DNA of 64,000 bases from Paraburkholderia translucens. GTDB taxonomy: Bacteria; Pseudomonadota; Gammaproteobacteria; Burkholderiales; Burkholderiaceae. The position numbers and the translations under genes are program-made. Positions 62,413-64,000 of the stretch are shown one piece after another. Position 1 is the stretch's first letter, and each line of letters begins with the position of its first letter. Under the pieces are notes generated by a model. That model searched no databases and was not told the origin of the DNA. It saw only the letters and a program-made list of their open reading frames with translations. Where the stretch lies: NCBI RefSeq assembly GCF_020881035.1, contig NZ_JAJITC010000002.1, positions 1 to 64,000 of the forward strand. The letters are read 5' to 3'.

Positions 62413-63621
62413 GTGCGCGTCAACCATCAGGCCTTTTTCTGCTCGCTGTTCATCGCGCGTCTCGCCGATCAGATCCTGCTCTTTCTGGTGCCGCTCGTCG
62501 TGTTTCAAACGACGCGCCAGGTCTCGTGGTCCGGCCTCGCGTTCTTCATCGAAACGCTGCCGCGCTACCTCGTGTTCCCGTTCTTCGGTGCGTTGTGCGA
62601 CCGCTTTGCGCCGCTGCGCCTGATGCGGTTGAGCCAGGCGGTGCGCGCGCTGGCATGCTTCGGCGGCATCGCGGCGTATGCGCTGGTCGGCGGCATCGGC
62701 TGGCTGATCGCGCTGTCGGCCGCGTGCGGCGTGCTGACGAGCCAGGGGCTCGTCGCGCGTGAGGTCATGCTGCCGCAGATCTTCAGCACGCAGCAGATCC
62801 AGAAGGTGCTCGCGTATTCGCAACTGGCCGACCAGCTTGGATTCGTGCTCGGACCGATGCTCGCCGCGCTGATGCTCGGTGTGTGGCGCTGGGAATGGGT
62901 CGTCGCCGCGACCGGCGTGCTGTTTCTCTGCGCCGACGCCGCGCTGTTCATCTGGCAGCGACTGAGCGGCTTTCACCCACCCGCGCGCTCACCGGCGCCC
63001 GTCACTCACTGGACGAGGCCGCTGCGCATCGCGCTCAGTCACATATGGACGCTGCCGGGCCTGAAGCAGGTCATCATGCTCGCGGCCGCCGAAAACCTCG
63101 TGATCGGCGTGACCGTCGCGACGTCGGCGGCGATGGTAACGGGCTTGCATGCGCAATCGAACCGCTACTACGCTGGTCTGCAAACGGCTGGCGCCATCGC
63201 CACGGTGCTGGTGCTGCTGACGGTCGCGCGAGCCGGCTGGCCCGCGCGCGTGCTCGGTCTCGTCGCGTTCGTGACGATCTGCGCGGGCGGCGTGATCGCG
63301 GGCGCGAGCGCATCGCCGTGGGGCTATGCGCTCGGCTTTCTGCTGATCGTCGGCTTCGACAAGATGTTCAACGTCTATATCCGCAGCGCACGTTTGCAGA
63401 TCATTCCACCCGAGGACTACGGCAAGACGATCGGCGTGGCGATCCTGCTGAACAACCTGACGCAGCCGCTCGCCGGCCTGCTCGTCGGCGTGTTTTCCGC
63501 GCGCACGCAAACGGGCCCGCTGATCGTCGCGCTGTCGCTGACGATGGGCGGCATCGGCGCGGCGGTATCGATCGGCTCGGCGCTGCTGCACCGTAAGCGC
63601 GCGTGGGCGCTCGAAGAGTGA
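62413..63621 (+). CDS. MFS transporter
   Basis: 402 residues from the GTG at 62413 (VRVNHQAFFCSLF), about 12 TM helices. The MFS-type loop 2-3 motif appears as F-F-G-A-L-C-D-R-F-A-P-L-R-L-M. It resembles MFS_3/EntS-type exporters. The substrate is unknown, and it stands alone between the VOC pair and rdgC. Confidence 0.85.
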   Translation: MRVNHQAFFCSLFIARLADQILLFLVPLVVFQTTRQVSWSGLAFFIETLPRYLVFPFFGALCDRFAPLRLMRLSQAVRALACFGGIAAYALVGGIGWLIALSAACGVLTSQGLVAREVMLPQIFSTQQIQKVLAYSQLADQLGFVLGPMLAALMLGVWRWEWVVAATGVLFLCADAALFIWQRLSGFHPPARSPAPVTHWTRPLRIALSHIWTLPGLKQVIMLAAAENLVIGVTVATSAAMVTGLHAQSNRYYAGLQTAGAIATVLVLLTVARAGWPARVLGLVAFVTICAGGVIAGASASPWGYALGFLLIVGFDKMFNVYIRSARLQIIPPEDYGKTIGVAILLNNLTQPLAGLLVGVFSARTQTGPLIVALSLTMGGIGAAVSIGSALLHRKRAWALEE

Positions 63622-63623
63622 CG

Positions 63624-63647
63624 GCGCTTCGCTACCTCGCGAAGCGC
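63624..63647. terminator. Hairpin between convergent MFS and rdgC genes
   Basis: A 9-bp perfect stem, GCGCTTCGC (63624-63632) with GCGAAGCGC (63639-63647), and a 6-nt loop right after the MFS stop. No clear T run. Confidence 0.45.
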
Positions 63648-63758
63648 GCAAAGTTACCCACAGTTTTTGTTGGCAAATCTGTGCATAACTTCCGGGAAAA
63701 ATCCGCAAACCGTTGATACGGCTGTCGTTTTTTCGTCTGCACCGAGGGTGCGGCAGCG

Positions 63759-64000
63759 TCAGGCCGCCACGGCCTGTGGCAGTGCGAACCCTTGTTCCGC
63801 CTGCTCGCCGCCCAACGCATCGAGCAGATCGCGCAGCATGCGATCGAGCTCGGCGGTCATCAGCGCGACGTCGGAATCGAAGCGCTCGTCGTCGTTTTGC
63901 GCGGTCGGGTCGCTCGCTTCCTTGAGCACGTCGAGCGCCGCGACGCGCTTGATCGTCAACGACGGCGTAAGCACGAACGACACGCGATCGTTCCAGGTCA
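63759..64000 (-). CDS. rdgC: RdgC C-terminus (recombination-associated protein), cut by window edge
   Basis: The last ~80 codons. The reading [20 protein letters not shown] followed by LDVLKEASD and [19 protein letters not shown] matches the end of RdgC, a ring-shaped DNA-binding protein that limits RecA loading. The start lies beyond base 64000. Confidence 0.88.
   Translation of the reverse strand, partial: TWNDRVSFVLTPSLTIKRVAALDVLKEASDPTAQNDDERFDSDVALMTAELDRMLRDLLDALGGEQAEQGFALPQAVAA

Overview
The window is GC-rich chromosomal DNA of Burkholderia sensu lato, most likely Paraburkholderia. The basis is gene order (ilvI-ilvH-ilvC-psd-pssA-leuA; nadD-rsfS-rlmH-maf-rng; kdpFABCDE) and the character of the proteins; no rRNA is present to name a species. 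No tRNA, rRNA or CRISPR array was seen.

Layout. 1-154: the 5' end of an IS1182-like transposase and a strong hairpin terminator. 308-2549: beta-carbonic anhydrase and a SulP transporter, a likely bicarbonate pair. 2676-9759, minus strand: branched-chain amino-acid genes (ilvI, ilvH, ilvC, leuA) around a phospholipid pair (psd, pssA). 10118-12442: an ECF-like sigma factor overlapped by a one-TM DUF3619 protein (candidate anti-sigma), a DUF3106 protein and an RDD membrane protein. 12593-15308: a phosphoesterase, a GT4 glycosyltransferase and a diacylglycerol kinase, a probable lipid-modification operon. 15601-24300: a TetR regulator, LOG hydrolase, SDR, ArnT-like GT39 enzyme, DUF924 protein, group II truncated globin, a large FtsX-type permease and a DUF4126 protein. 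24547-24946: a guanidinium exporter (Gdx/SugE) preceded by a two-hairpin guanidine-II riboswitch. 24971-33511: the whole kdp potassium system with its sensor and regulator, headed by an extra 37-residue membrane peptide. 33698-41482: quinone reductase, mgsA, an atypical SDR, upp, yebC, purD, hemF and nadD.

41457-51234 is the main accessory region: a compact element of about 9.8 kb inserted in the 3' end of nadD. It has near-identical 17-bp att repeats, arm-type integrase sites at both ends, a tyrosine integrase, an AlpA-like regulator, a primase-helicase, an SSB, a small HTH protein and a lone HK97-like major capsid protein, all on the minus strand. No terminase, portal or tail gene is visible, so it looks like a phage satellite. 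The insertion splits the nadD-rsfS operon: the island supplies nadD with a substitute C-terminus, and the original nadD tail is still readable just before rsfS.

Beyond the island: rsfS, rlmH, maf and rng; a 1096-residue SAM-cyclase-ATPase-TPR signalling protein; free methionine-R-sulfoxide reductase; a di-Mop molybdate protein; an SH3/NlpC lipoprotein; two VOC proteins; an MFS transporter; and the 3' end of rdgC.
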